Shown: positions 1 to 11,179, numbered from the stretch's first letter. The stretch is DNA of 64,000 bases from Trichoderma breve (GCF_028502605.1 NC_079232.1:4898001-4962000), one strand, 5' to 3'. Notes: generated from the letters alone by a model not told the origin. Translations and numbers: made by a program.

Positions 1-616
1 ATCCTTACATAATCCCAAACGCGGGCAGCCAGCCACTCGCGCCACAGTTCATGCTTTAGCTGTGGAAAGTCGCCTCACATTCTCGACCTTGCCAATTTCC
101 CAGTCAACCAAAAAGCGAAAAAAAGGCTGGCCTACTGGAAAAATCTTTGGCAAACGGAAGGCATCGCCAAACGGAGATCTTTTTTTGACATGAAGTTTTG
201 AAGACGCGTGTCGCTGATGGTCCTGCATTGAGTACTGTGGAAGTCAACGAAATCGATCCTCATAGGAAGAATCTCTTAGTCGTCCGTGTGTGGCCGGTAA
301 GTTGGTCCATCGCAGATGTCATCTTTTTCTTTGCCTCGTCTTTTATTCACGACGCCATGGACGCGCTCCTCAATGCTCATGGCTGTGAGATTCTCAAATC
401 TTTTGGGTTGAAGAATGAATCTTGCCTAGTGGCATTATCGGCAGCATGAACAGTACCCATTCTTTATGAAATTCCGATACGCCCGTTTGCATCCATACAC
501 CGATCTGCACGCTACATGCACATCAGATCATCCGCTCTGGGGCTTTTGTGATCTATTGCTTTCTGTATACATTTAAAAATTGCTGACAATCTACTCCATC
601 AGATAATTGATTTGCG
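1..616. other. Upstream region, no gene seen
   Basis: No coding region is supported. The open frame at 198-449 starts with TTG, has no recognisable domain and is probably chance. The stretch most likely holds promoter and 5' leader of the BTB-bromodomain gene that starts at 617, and possibly the end of a neighbour outside the window. Confidence 0.5.
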
Positions 617-2102
617 ATGTCTTCCGAACCGCTCTCCAAAGAAGTCGTTGCCTCAGATGGCCCTGCCGCCAATGGCACCACAAACGTCACTGCGAACGGA
701 ACTCCAAACGAGAATAAGGCTAGAAAACCATTTTCGTGGACGTAAGTTGATACGCCCTATCAGCCATTTTATTATGCAGACACTGACGCCTTTCATTGAA
801 GCCAACCGCATCCCATCTTCGTAATCGTCTTAGTTGGCCCCAATGAGCAGCCGTTTGGCCTCCAGAAAGACTTCCTCTGCGATCGCTCCGAGTTTTATCG
901 TAAGCATTTCGAAGAAAATGTCACAGAGAAAGCCTTGGAGCATATAGTGAAGCTCCCGGATGCGACACCCGAAGTATTTGGGCTTGTACAAAGTTATCTG
1001 TACACTGGAAAGATCACAGACGAGAGCACCAACGTCACTTCCTACGAATCTTTGGTTGGCCTTTGGAATCTGGGCCATAAACTTGCCGTCAAGGGGCTTT
1101 GTGAGCACACACTCGAGGCCATGGTAGACTGCCGACGAACCACCGGCCGAATTCCAGCAACGCCTCTCCTCATCCAGGTGTGGCGAGATACTCCAGAGGG
1201 TTCGTCCATTAGAGTTCTCTTGCTGTCTTGGGCGGCTGAGTACATGAGATCTTCAGATGCTCGCGCCGAATTTGCCAAGTCACTACCTCAAGAGGTCCTT
1301 AGCGAGCTTGTAGTCACAATGAGCTCGTTCGAGACGAATGCCCCGCCAGCTCCTGCTGTGGCTTCGGCGGCGCCTGCAGTTACCTCTGTGGCTGTTGTCT
1401 CTGCCCTCCCCCCGAGCTCCATCAAATCATCAAATACTTCAATTCCAACAATGCCTAGAAAGAACGTTCATTACCTTGATGAGGGACCTGATGAGGAAAC
1501 CCTTGCCGCGAAGAAGAAGGGTAGACGATCTAGCGCAGTTCCAGTCGACACAGGTTCATCCCGCAAGACGCATCGCAAGTCTGGCTCTTCCCCACCCCCC
1601 AAACCACAGAAGAGGCGCTCAAGCGCAGCCTTGTTAGAGGGCAAGACATTCTCAACTCAGCAGAAGCTCGATTTCTGCGCCGATTTATTGAACAGAATGC
1701 TCTCTGGGCCAGGTAAGTACCGCAGCATCACCGTCTACTATATTCACCGTAGTGTTTGCCTATGAACAACTGAATAACAACATTATAGGCTTTTGGACCC
1801 GGCTTGTTGGGCCTTTTCGAGAGCCCGTCGACCCTGTCGAGGATGGTGTGCCAGATTACTTTGACAAGGTCAAGAAGCCAATGGATCTTAGCACGGTCAA
1901 ACAGAAAATGGACCAGAAACAGTACACAACCGAAGAAGAATTCCTTGTCGACGTGCGACAAATATTTGACAACTGTTTCACGTACTGGAAGAAAGGCGAC
2001 CCAATGTGGGCGGCTGGCGAGAGACTGCAACGGACATTTGAAGAAAAGTACTCTCATATGAACAAGTGGATCGCCAAGCTGGGAGGCGAAGAGGGCGAAT
2101 AG
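617..2102 (+). CDS. BTB/POZ and bromodomain protein, probable chromatin-associated regulator
   Basis: Three exons: 617-741, 802-1712 and 1789-2102 (introns 60 and 76 bp, GTAAG donors, GAAG/ATAG acceptors), giving 449 aa in one continuous frame. ATG 617 begins MSSEPLSKE. Residues about 45-150 resemble a fungal BTB/POZ fold (FVIVLVGP, DRSEFYRKHFEEN, VKLPDATPEVFGLVQSYLYTG). Residues about 190-330 are Pro/Ser/Lys-rich and look disordered, with basic patches suitable for nuclear import. Residues about 337-445 form a bromodomain (PVDPVEDGVPDYFDKVKKPMD, then FLVDVRQIFDNC). BTB mediates protein-protein contacts and bromodomains read acetyl-lysine, so a transcription or chromatin role is inferred. Oddity: the position that normally holds the acetyl-lysine-binding Asn (YN) reads YW at residue 412. 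Exact cellular role unknown. Confidence 0.85.
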
Positions 2103-2133
2103 GAACACTCTCAGCCTGATACCGAGACAGTGA

Positions 2134-2173
2134 CGGGAGCGAGTGCTTTACTAACAGCGGCGGGAGCGAGTGC
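2134..2173. repeat. Short direct repeat, period 27 bp
   Basis: The 13-base word CGGGAGCGAGTGC occurs at 2134-2146 and again at 2161-2173, with similar flanks (TTACT after both). It lies in the probable 3' UTR of the BTB-bromodomain gene. Confidence 0.7.
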
Positions 2174-3901
2174 GTTACTGAAACTTCGTTCCCCGCGGCG
2201 AGGTCAGGGCAAAAAGCAATAACTGGGTTTGTGTGTAATTTGTAAAGTATTACGGACTGTGCTTTATGATTGTGAGAATTCGGGAGAGGGTCTCCCAATG
2301 AGGGCCACGCCTATGGATGAGAATTGGTGAAGTGTAGGTCTACTATGGGATTTAAGCCACGGCTTGCAAACGGGTTGGGATGTAATGATGCTTTGGGGGC
2401 TCAGAACTATGGGCTCCAAGTGAAAAGGCTGTAGGAATAAGGGTCTGTGTTAATATTACGAGGATCAATATCTTTAGTTTTACGGGAGTAGGCCGGTTGG
2501 TGCTACATTTTAGCAAGAGGGTGTGATGGTGTGATCCATCCAACACCGTCCAGTGATTGGAACAAATGAAAGACAAATGAATATGACAGATACAATTGGC
2601 GGCGATCACAAGGTAGCTCAAACTAAAAATCGTTTAGAGTTTGCACTGCACCTCATGGGCCTTTTCAGGGAGGGATTGCTATGAATAGTAAGCAGCGCTT
2701 GGAGCAATGCTATTTTGGACGGGCTCTTACGAAGTCACACATCACGAAATGGAAAATGTTGCGTTTGACCTGATTCCAATATCGCTTGGTCCATCCATGA
2801 CCACGTGTCCGTGAGATTGCGTTGGATTTATCGGGTAGCACTGCGTTGTTGTGCTGCCACGAGACAGAACGCAAAATATTCTTGTTTTGCCCTCCCTTTT
2901 CCGCCTCCCTCTCGAGGGGGATGGCAATTGACAGCTTGACATCATCTGTAAGAGAGCGGTGCTCTTTCTTTCTGCTTGACCCTCGTACATGTTCCTCCCT
3001 GGTAGCTGGGCCTGGGCGTGCTTCGTCAACGAGGCATAAGACCGGGGGGTCTGGACATGGTGAGACAACACGTGAATTGGATGGGGACACGCATGATGGC
3101 GTGGGAGGAGAGCGAAATGCGCAATGTCGGATGCGTGCAGGTCTGAGATGGCGGCCCAATAAATGCCTTGTTATGTGTTATGTAGGTACGCGTGTGCCAC
3201 CGTTACTGCTGCTGGCCGCAGATTTTGCCTTTACAACTGGCCATGTGCGTGCAACAACCTTATTATACTCTCCTTGTTGTGCGGGCGTGCGCGTGGATGA
3301 GGCGTTAGTAGGCTGCCTTAGTGGGTGCCTGATGAGTTGGCGTTTCGTGAAACCTGGAGGATTGCGATAATTCCAACGACAATGCATGCATTTCGGATAA
3401 ATGAGACGCCGCCAACGGCAATCAAGCATCCATCACCATCCTCGGCTTGCTTCGTATGTACAAGCACAGGTCCAGGCATTATGAACAGAGCAACAGCAAC
3501 GGGCCAAGACCAATGAGAGTAAGCCGTACGAGTACTCCGCAAAATGGCCGACGTCGCTTAATTCCTCCCCCAGGGTGGTTCATCTTCATCGCAGCGATCT
3601 CGACTGAAGCGAAAGCACATTTGTAAAAAGCGACACTTTCGTCACCGCCAACAGGACGCACGCGCCATGTGCCCAATATCCGCTCGCAGAGTCAGTTTGA
3701 AGCGGGCGGCGCATCCAGAGTGGAGGCGGGAAATGAGCAGCCAAGCCGCCCATTTGCTGAGGTGCCGTGAGTGGCTGCTTTCTGTGCCTGGTACCTTGCA
3801 GCTAGGCGCTGATTTAGCCTCGTGTTGTTGCTTCAAGGTCTGAGGCTAAGATGTTCTGGGCCATTGGCGCCGGGGCCGGGTTGAGCTGAGTGGCAAGGGC
3901 T

Positions 3902-3918
3902 AGAAGAAGAAGAAGAAG
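3902..3918 (+). repeat. AGA/GAA trinucleotide microsatellite
   Basis: About five and a half uninterrupted AGA units followed by related purine triplets. Non-coding context. Confidence 0.8.
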
Positions 3919-4023
3919 AGAAGCCATCGCGGGCGGTAAGCAGATGGAATCAACAGACTCCTATAATGGAGAGGCAGTAGATGAAGATAGCAGCAAGAAA
4001 TAAAAATAAAATCTTCAGGCGAA

Positions 4024-4108
4024 AATCAGGTCGCGTCGCTTCGCATCTTCTCTCGCCTTGCGTCGTTTTGTCTCGTCTCGTCTCGTCAAGTTTCGTCTCG
4101 TTTCGCCC
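4024..4108 (+). repeat. Degenerate TCGTC/TCGTT pentanucleotide repeat
   Basis: Words of the form TCGCG, TCGCT, TCGTT, TCGTC and TCGTT follow one another over roughly 85 bases, with three consecutive perfect TCTCG/TCGTC units near 4072-4086. It is located about 450 bp upstream of the Cys-rich wall-protein start and may be promoter or leader sequence. Confidence 0.7.
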
Positions 4109-4561
4109 AGTATCCTGCTTTCTCGCAGCGCCATTTGGGAAATGAGAGGTTGAGAAAAAGGAGTTGCAGGGGTGTCCATGCACAGACTCGCCCAAAGTAT
4201 CTCGCCAACACTCCAAGCTGTGTTTGGTACCTTGCGCGCCAGCTTGGCGGCAATTGGCTTCTCCGCTTCAAGGGGCCCCTGCTTGTCTCTCGCTTCCCCA
4301 TCCACATCACGAAAAGCTTTTTCTTCTCTCTCTCCCGCCTTCGTTTCGCCTCTTACAGCTTTATTCACGTTCGTTGAAACAACCAGAGTATTATACTCGT
4401 TACGCTCTTTTTTTCGTGTCGCCATACGCATCAACGCTATCGCGCATCTTTGCACTCATTTCGCAAACCGTTTTCACGAGACAATCAACAATCAACAATC
4501 CCCACGTCCTACACGACACAACACGCGAAACCATCGCCACCACTGTCCTTCTCAAGTCAAG

Positions 4562-5454
4562 ATGCTCTTCCGAACTGCCACCTCTGTTGCCCTCCTGGCC
4601 TGCGCCGCCAGCGTCAGCGCCGAGCCCAAACCTTACCGCCTGGCCATGATGCCCGTGCTTGGACAGAGCCTTGCGCGCCGCAGCACCAATGGATACCAGC
4701 CTGAGCTGTCTCAGTGCCACGATGGCGACACCTGTGCCGAAGCTTGCGGCTCCGAGTACACTGAGTGCGCTTCCAGCGGCAAGGAGACTCACTGCTACAA
4801 CCCATCTGTGAAGCAGAGCTGCTGTGCTGATGGCTCTGGCAGTATGTTTAACATGTAATGAATGATATACGCGTGGGATGATGGCTAACGAGCGTGATAG
4901 ACTCTTGCGACGAGGGCTACTACTGCACTCACGACCACGCTCTCAAGACCTGGTGCTGCCCGGAGAACATGGATCTCGCTGCTTGCGCCGCTGCTTATAG
5001 TGTTGCCGGCGGCCTCGAGTCCGCTACTCCTACTTCCACCAGCACTTCCAGCACCAGCACCTCAACCACCAGCACGACTGTTGTCACCACCAGCGCTGCT
5101 CCTACCACCACCAGCACCACTGAGGCTCCCACAACCACTGCTGCCCCTACCACCACCGCTGCTCCTACGACTACCAAGGCTCCCGCCACCACCGTGACCA
5201 AGGTTGATGAGGAGACCACCACTGTTCCTTGCACCACCAGTGCTGGATTCACCAGCGCCTACACCGGCTTTAACAGCACCGTTACCAGCTCTGTGCCTAA
5301 CCAGCCCAACCAGTCCAAGACTCCTCTTCCTCCTGTCGCGTCCATCTCCACTGGCGCTCCTCAGCCTCCCCAGCCTTCCACCATCAGCGGTGCTGCCACC
5401 ACCAGTGCCAGCGCTCTGCTGCTCCTCGCCGCCGGTGTCATCGCTCTTTTGTAA
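4562..5454 (+). CDS. Secreted Cys-rich, Ser/Thr-rich protein with predicted GPI anchor
   Basis: Two exons, 4562-4841 and 4901-5454 (59-bp intron, GTATGT...GATAG), giving 277 aa. The N-terminus (MLFRTATSVALLACAASVSA) is a classic signal peptide with a cleavage site near residue 20. Residues about 50-150 are Cys-rich (CHDGDTCAEACGSEYTEC, HCYNPS, SCCADG, CDEGYYC, WCCPENMD), suggesting a disulphide-bonded extracellular module. Residues about 160-215 are a Thr/Pro/Ala-rich O-glycosylation-type stalk with PTTTAA tandem units. The C-terminus (GAATTSASALLLLAAGVIAL) is hydrophobic and preceded by small residues, as in GPI-attachment signals. It probably acts at the cell wall or plasma membrane. I do not recognise a named family. 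The ATG at 4562 is chosen because it gives the signal peptide; the frame is also open upstream to an ATG at 4178, which would mask it. Confidence 0.85.
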
Positions 5455-6943
5455 ATATCGTGACGGAGTAGAGACGTGGTTTCTACGTCGGGTAGCCAAG
5501 GGACAAAAGAGTTCACTGCTCAGCGCAGCCACGAGGTTACGAGTCTACGAATAGCGATATATGGGGCGGTGTCTTGGGAGGGGAAGACTGATTTTTTTTT
5601 TCAGGGGCATCTTCTCTGGGCTTTTGTTTTAATGTATCTTGTGGTTTCTAATTTTTTATTAAAAATAGTGCGATGATTCCCCTTCGATAGTTGTTGCAAT
5701 CTCCATCTTCACATTTATTGGAGTTGTAGCAGAGATTTTGGTTTTTCTTTAGGAGGTTAATATGTTCTGGTGGAAGGAAGAGAAATTGAAAGATTGAAAA
5801 CAAAAACACATGCTTGACTGTGCAAAGATGGTGACAGTTGCTTGAAATCATACCCACACAATGTGTACCCAACACATACCTTGAACTTACATTTATTAGT
5901 ACCTATTAGTATTAGTATTCATCTCTTGACGAGAAGATTCCTTTTGTTCTCTTCTATTTTGCTCCGTCTCTCGTAAGGGCCTCAAAGTTTCACTCTATCA
6001 AGCAACCGTATCAAAATCCTGCCTTGTCTCTCATTGTGACTGAGCCAATGTCATTGGCACATATGTTCTGACTATGATATCATCATTTCCATTTCATCAT
6101 CATCTGCAGAGTACATCCATGCGTGTCGTATGCACAGATGCAGATGTGGCCGTAGCTGCAGATAGATACGGGAGGACTGGAAAATCGTGGGGAAAAATAG
6201 GGGGCAAGCGAAGCGCTAGGGGGCAGCTCTGCAGATTCGAGATGCGGTTCACTGCCACCTCCGCATTCTCGTTTTCGCCTATGCGGCTTGCTGTCTGATC
6301 TGCACTGCATTATGTAAATTCTGATTTGTCAATTGTCGCGTAACTGCAAGGCTCTTTGCGTCAATTGGTGTTTGAGTGTGTACGGCTGAAGTGTAGTGAG
6401 GCGGAGGTGTGTGTGTTTTTGCATCTTTGCTGCGACGACTTCATAACCACATGCACCTAGGTACCTACCCAAATGAGGTGCGAAAATCACCGCCGCCCAT
6501 CACTCATAATTTTCTCGTATAGGCCCGCGCGTGTTTATTGCACCTTTGTATCTTGGACTATCCAAGGTATTACATGACTTTAGGAGAATACAGTATTTAT
6601 ACGCCAAACGCCTCACTGTATGCGTCTATCATGCCGCCTCCCTCCCCTTCCACTGCTCAAGCAGTTGTCTTAAAAGTAAAGAAAGGAGGCTGCCAATTCC
6701 TGTTTCCTTATGGCAGATGATATCAAATTCAACTTACATCTTATACGGGTGACGAGGTGATTATGAAGAAGTAGAGAGCCACCTAAATGGGAGGAATAAA
6801 AAGAAACGTCTCTTACAGCATATGAAATGACTGGAAAGAATAGCCGTATTTGAGAAGATACCAAGTTTCCGAGAGATAAAAAACATTATTAAAGCATACG
6901 AATCACCCTGAATCCAAGGACATTCTTATAGGCAATGATCTCG
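5455..6943. other. Intergenic region, 1.5 kb
   Basis: Holds the 3' UTR of the wall-protein gene and the 3' side of a convergent GNAT gene. T-rich tracts occur near 5590-5660. No coding region, RNA gene or clear repeat is supported. Confidence 0.5.
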
Positions 6944-7522
6944 CTACTTTGAATGCAACTGAAGCTCCAGCCATTCTTCCCGTGTAATGGCGTATTCAAC
7001 TTCACCATCCTCCGACCCAGGAATAGGATCTTCAAACTCAATGTACAAAGTACGCACATGCTGCATCCCACAGGCCTTCATGGTCGCTCTTGATGCCTCG
7101 TTTACAGCCATCGTCTGCCCAACAGCCTCTACTAAACCTAGTTCTTCAAACCCATACCTCAATAACTCGCAAGACATTTCCTTAGCATACCCCCGTCGCC
7201 AAAAGCGAGGTGAGATTCGGTATCCTAGCTCTGCCTTTTGTGCGTGAAATGTCCCGCCGTTGGATTGTAGGGGCGAGAGAGCTGCCCATCCGATAAATGT
7301 GTCATCAAGGTAAACTGCCCAGTAGCCTAGGCCTGCGATTTGTCGAGACGCTGAGAGACGCTCTTGATGGTCCTGAATGGCTTCTTCTTGAGTTAGCGGG
7401 CGGCCACTGTAAACGTATTTCATAACTTGAGGGTCCGAATCGAGGTCTATGATATCGTCCCGGTTGTGCTCTGAGAGAGGGCGGAGGCTGAGACGAGAGG
7501 TTTGCAATGTTGGTAGAGCCAT
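6944..7522 (-). CDS. GNAT-family N-acetyltransferase (RimJ/RimL-like)
   Basis: Intron-free, 192 aa from the ATG at 7522 (MALPTLQTSRLSLRPLSEHN). A further 28 residues are open upstream, but the domain begins at MALPT. The LQTSRLSLRPL start is typical of Acetyltransf_3 (RimJ/RimL) proteins. The acetyl-CoA pyrophosphate-binding turn is seen as RFWRRGYAKEM after ELGYRISP, and NEASRATMKACGMQHV is the usual C-terminal core. It transfers acetyl from acetyl-CoA to an unidentified amine (protein N-terminus or small molecule). No targeting signal is visible. Convergent with the wall-protein gene. The substrate cannot be told from sequence. Confidence 0.85.
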   Translation of the reverse strand: MALPTLQTSRLSLRPLSEHNRDDIIDLDSDPQVMKYVYSGRPLTQEEAIQDHQERLSASRQIAGLGYWAVYLDDTFIGWAALSPLQSNGGTFHAQKAELGYRISPRFWRRGYAKEMSCELLRYGFEELGLVEAVGQTMAVNEASRATMKACGMQHVRTLYIEFEDPIPGSEDGEVEYAITREEWLELQLHSK

Positions 7523-8219
7523 GTCTTGATATACTTGGTCTTGACCTAAGGCTTTTATTAAGTATACTTTTGGGAGATTAGTTATAAGCGAAATCATCCT
7601 GCACAATATAGCAGTAAAATAATAATGATATATAAAAATTCATTCATATCATTGTTGAATAATTTGAAGATGGTTATGTGTACTGGCCAAAATCTGCCTC
7701 GGCTGCTGTCATTCGGGCGCAGGCACATGTGCACCCAAATGCAGAGGCCGAACCCCTCGCCAAGGCCATTCCTGTACAGCCGGTAATAGCCATGGTGGTG
7801 ATGGTACAAACCTGTAAGAGTTTGGTGTATAGAAGGATGCAAGCAAAATTGAAAATTCTCCCGAGAGTTTTTATTTTTTTTGTCTGCTACATGTTTGACT
7901 TCTAGAAATTTGACTCTTTTTCCGGAACCAGATACTAGACAAAGACGTGCACCTGTGTGTCACCGGCAGCCTTGTGAAGACTTCTGATGCAGCGGCCAAT
8001 GACAGCGACAGGACAGCCAAACCAGTGGCCGTTTCCCCACAGTGCGGAAAGCAGTCGACCCACAACCACGCAACTCTCCCAGCAAGGCTGAGCGCCTCCA
8101 TCTTGTCTTGCATTTCATCTACTTCATACAACAAACCGTCCAACCCCCGCGAACTCACGCCGCCTTCCACGAGCCCCTGAGCCGAGCCCGAGCCCCGAGT
8201 CGGCGGCTGCCCGCAAACC
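7523..8219. other. Divergent intergenic region, 0.7 kb
   Basis: Lies between the GNAT gene (minus) and the Spo7-like gene (plus), so it should contain both promoters. C-rich leader sequence precedes the ATG at 8220. No additional gene is supported. Confidence 0.5.
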
Positions 8220-9536
8220 ATGGCCGACGACCTCGACTCCATCGTCAAGGGCGCCCCAATTGCCGAGGCCGCTGCCAGCGATGCTAATGCCAATGCCAAT
8301 GCCAAACCCGGCTCCGGCGCAAGCCCCTTCTCGCCCAGCACTGGTGCTGGCAAGCCTGGCGACCCGCTGCATCACACGCCCAGCTCCCCTTCCATGATCT
8401 ATCTCAACCTCTTGATCCTCGAGGCTTCCATGCGCGCCCAGTTCCTCGAGCTGCGCGCCCGGAAGCGACACCACACCTTCTTCCTCGCCATCCTGACGCT
8501 CTGGGTCGCCTTCTTTGGTTACAAGCTGTACTTTGCGCCGCGAGAGGATGGACGTGGCGTTGGAGGATCGATATACTGGGCGGTCGAAGGCGCACAAAAG
8601 GTGTGCTTCATGGGCGGCATTATCACCGCCGCCCTTGTCTGGGCAACGGGCATCTGGGATCGTGGCATCCGGTGGCCACGCCGCTGGTTCGCCATCTCCA
8701 ACAGAGGCCTGCGCGGCTTCAACTGCAAGCTGGTCATCATCAGGCAGACGTGGTGGGCTGAGGCATTGTCGACAATAGGCTTTTTCCTAACGTACGGCCT
8801 CTTTTCGCATACCGCCAGTTCCTCATACCGCCTTGTCGAGCCGCAGCTGCTGCGCCAGGTCGAGAAGGAGCTCCAGCTTACAAGCGATAACCATCCCACG
8901 CTAGTTCTCCCCCCCGATGATGACGAGCTTGGCGGCCATGAAGAAGATTTGGCGCCTGGTGGAGATTACGTCAAACTATTACTTCTACCGAAACCGTTCT
9001 CGCCTACTTTTCGAGAGAACTGGGAGCTTTATCGCACCGAATACTGGGAGAGGGAGAATGAGCGTCGGCGGTTGCTTCGGCAAAAGGTCAAGGAGCATGA
9101 CCGGAAAGTCGCAAAGGATCAATACGGTTGGCTGTGGTGGCTCCCCTGGCACCAGAGTCCGCAGCCTCGCATCCGTCGTGAACCCCAAAAGATGCCCCAT
9201 CACCGTCTAGCGAGCTCGGAACGCAAGCGTAGGAACAGCAGCGTGCGCCGCTCTTCGGTTAGCTCCTCGAGAAGCCAAACGCCGTTGGTCTTTGACAGCG
9301 ATGGCCAAACAACACCGCGCAAACAGGCTCTTGCTGCAGATAAGCGCCGGAAGCAGGGATCTATATCAAAGGTGAAGAGGCCCAGCACTGACTCTCGGTC
9401 TGTGACGCCCGATATCCCATCCCGGCTATCTAGAGAGAGCAGTGTGACGGTTGATACGGAGACGGACGGCAGCAGTGGGCGGACGCTACGAAGCACGAGC
9501 AAAAGAGCCAGCCCAGCGCCTTTGTCGGCTGATTGA
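8220..9536 (+). CDS. spo7: Spo7-like regulatory subunit of the Nem1-Spo7 lipin phosphatase complex
   Basis: Intron-free, 438 aa, ATG 8220. In yeast, Spo7 partners with Nem1 in the nuclear/ER membrane to dephosphorylate Pah1 (lipin), switching phosphatidate toward triacylglycerol and limiting nuclear-membrane growth. After a low-complexity N-terminus (an AlaAsn hexanucleotide repeat at about 8281-8307), the conserved block starts near residue 59 (MIYLNLLILEASMRAQFLEL). Two membrane segments follow (FFLAILTLWVAFFGYKLYF and VCFMGGIITAALVWATGIW), then RGIRWPRRWFAISNRGLRGFN. The basic Ser-rich C-terminal tail (about 320-438) is a long fungal extension. Identification rests on the two-TM architecture and the LLILEAS...LRARKR block. 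Confidence 0.85.
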   Translation: MADDLDSIVKGAPIAEAAASDANANANAKPGSGASPFSPSTGAGKPGDPLHHTPSSPSMIYLNLLILEASMRAQFLELRARKRHHTFFLAILTLWVAFFGYKLYFAPREDGRGVGGSIYWAVEGAQKVCFMGGIITAALVWATGIWDRGIRWPRRWFAISNRGLRGFNCKLVIIRQTWWAEALSTIGFFLTYGLFSHTASSSYRLVEPQLLRQVEKELQLTSDNHPTLVLPPDDDELGGHEEDLAPGGDYVKLLLLPKPFSPTFRENWELYRTEYWERENERRRLLRQKVKEHDRKVAKDQYGWLWWLPWHQSPQPRIRREPQKMPHHRLASSERKRRNSSVRRSSVSSSRSQTPLVFDSDGQTTPRKQALAADKRRKQGSISKVKRPSTDSRSVTPDIPSRLSRESSVTVDTETDGSSGRTLRSTSKRASPAPLSAD

Positions 9537-9546
9537 TTGATTGATT
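9531..9546 (+). repeat. GATT tetranucleotide repeat at the spo7 stop codon
   Basis: Four perfect GATT units run across the stop codon (TGA at 9534-9536). A unit-number change would leave the stop in place, because the first in-frame TGA lies inside the first two units. Confidence 0.8.
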
Positions 9547-10212
9547 AAGTGATGATGTCAAGATTATACGAAGGGCATTACTGGAAATGGGACATGGTGT
9601 ACGGCTTTTCTTTAAGCGTGATGGAAGCATATACTTATTAATCCGGATCACGAAACTTGAGTCTGTGTAATTACGGTGCATTTGTTTTCTCTTGGATTAG
9701 ACCCCGCACAATAAAACGAACGATGAAATTCAGCTTGTTGTCCATCCATATAATTGAACGATTTTTCTGTAGGGAACTCTCCCTCAATATCTACTCCATG
9801 CCTTTTATGAGTCACTAGAGCGCTATCTTTTTGTCCACGGATTACCGCTTCGGGAAGTTGATGTCCAAACGAAGACGAACTTTTGAACTGACTCACCATG
9901 CAGGATAAAAAACGGCTATTTACAAAGACTCTTAGTATCATTTCTGGGACAGGTGGGTTCATGAACATTAGTTGCATTGGTAGGTATCATTTGATAATTG
10001 ATGATAAATTTCCGGAGGATCACCACCGCTGTTGCTAGCTTCGTACCCTACTCCACCACATGTCCCTCAACTGGTTTTTGAAGATTACATGTACAAGTAT
10101 CAACATGAGGTGCTGTAAATAAGTATCCAGAGACTGCAAATTTAATCCTTTCAATCTTATCCACCCTCTTTTTACAGACATTCATCATCTTTGTTTCTTC
10201 GATCAAGTCGCC
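9537..10212. other. Intergenic region, 0.7 kb
   Basis: Contains the 3' end of spo7 and the promoter of the following GNAT gene. No coding region is supported. Confidence 0.5.
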
Positions 10213-10872
10213 ATGTCTCGCGAGAGATCTCACCTCAACACCATCATCCCCTCCCCCTCCAACCCCCTCCTCTTCCTCCGGACCATCCAGCCTTCTGATG
10301 CCTTGGCCTTTTCGTCCATTCTGTCTTCACCGTCAAACAAGTCCGATCCTCATGGCAAAGATATAGACATCCCAACTGCAGAATTAAGCATCTCCCGCAT
10401 GAGAGAATCGGCAAGCAAGCCCACCATCCTAGACGCGCAAGGAAATGTTATAAGTGGACCAAGCCGCGTGAACATGATGCTAGTGCTCAAATCAGAAGAC
10501 GGAAATGCTGAGACTGTAATTGGTCTAGGAGGCTTCGGAGCGATCAAAGACTGGGAGCGAGACGGCCAGAAGATTCGAGCTGGCGACGTGGGCGCGATGT
10601 TGGACCCGGCGTACAAGCGCCAAGGCTACGGCGTTGAAGCAATGAAGATGGCAATAAACTGGGCGTTTTTACCAGCCGTTGAGGGAGGACCGCAGCTTGA
10701 TTTGGTCACTATCACGACGCTGGAAGATAATGGCCCGATGGTAAACCTTTTAAATGAGAAGTTTGGGTTGGCAGGGAAGGGGATAACAAGACCTGCAGAG
10801 TTTGATGCAGACAAGAATGAGATATACTATGAGCTCTCAAAAGAAGACTGGAGGAGCATTGGCGCTAACTGA
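10213..10872 (+). CDS. GNAT-family N-acetyltransferase
   Basis: Intron-free, 219 aa, ATG 10213 (MSRERSHLNTIIPSPSNPLL). The start FLRTIQPSDALAF is the usual beta1 strand of small-molecule or protein GNATs. The CoA-binding turn appears as GAMLDPAYKRQGYGVEAMKM (R-Q-G-Y-G), followed by a C-terminal LEDNGPMVNLLNEKFGLAGKG element typical of Acetyltransf_3. It would acetylate an unknown amine. It is not closely similar in length or sequence to the GNAT at 6944-7522, so the two do not look like a recent tandem duplication. Confidence 0.85.
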   Translation: MSRERSHLNTIIPSPSNPLLFLRTIQPSDALAFSSILSSPSNKSDPHGKDIDIPTAELSISRMRESASKPTILDAQGNVISGPSRVNMMLVLKSEDGNAETVIGLGGFGAIKDWERDGQKIRAGDVGAMLDPAYKRQGYGVEAMKMAINWAFLPAVEGGPQLDLVTITTLEDNGPMVNLLNEKFGLAGKGITRPAEFDADKNEIYYELSKEDWRSIGAN

Positions 10873-11179
10873 TGTATATATAAATACACACAATATTAAA
10901 CAAGATAATATGTACATAGATGGCAAAGTGAAGTCTGACTCCCATGAATTTCCTCCATCGTCTTAAGGCTGAGCACTCCAGCCGCTCTATAAAACATCAC
11001 TGCACATAGTATACCTTGTAGAGGTTGAAACTATGTTTACATTCATCTCATACAACCTCGTTCTACCATGGAACACTAGAAGCCATACATCAGCCGTGTA
11101 AGCATCAAAGTCTTAATATGAAAGTATTGAGAAGTAATAGAGGAATATAGCATGCGGACATCCATGTAATGCTTATGAA
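10873..11179. other. Short convergent intergenic region
   Basis: AT-rich 3' regions of two convergent genes. Nothing else is seen. Confidence 0.5.

Larger units (their letters stand above)
2103..4561. other. 2.4-kb intergenic region and 5' leader
   Basis: No gene is supported; open frames here (for example 2822-3370) are compositionally unlike proteins. The stretch contains a short direct repeat just after the BTB-bromodomain stop, a GAA tract near 3902 and a TCGTC-type pentanucleotide region near 4024-4108. From 4178 to 4561 the sequence stays open in frame with the next gene, but it reads like a C/T-rich leader. Confidence 0.5.

Noticed and set aside
2822..3370. 182-codon open frame on the plus strand
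   Set aside because: Translation looks random (mixed Cys/Trp/Arg-rich low-similarity sequence) and opposes long frames on the minus strand; probably chance.
4995..5532. Val/Gly-rich and Gly/Ser-rich frames on the minus strand
   Set aside because: Mirror images of the Thr/Pro-rich stalk of the wall protein; composition artefact.
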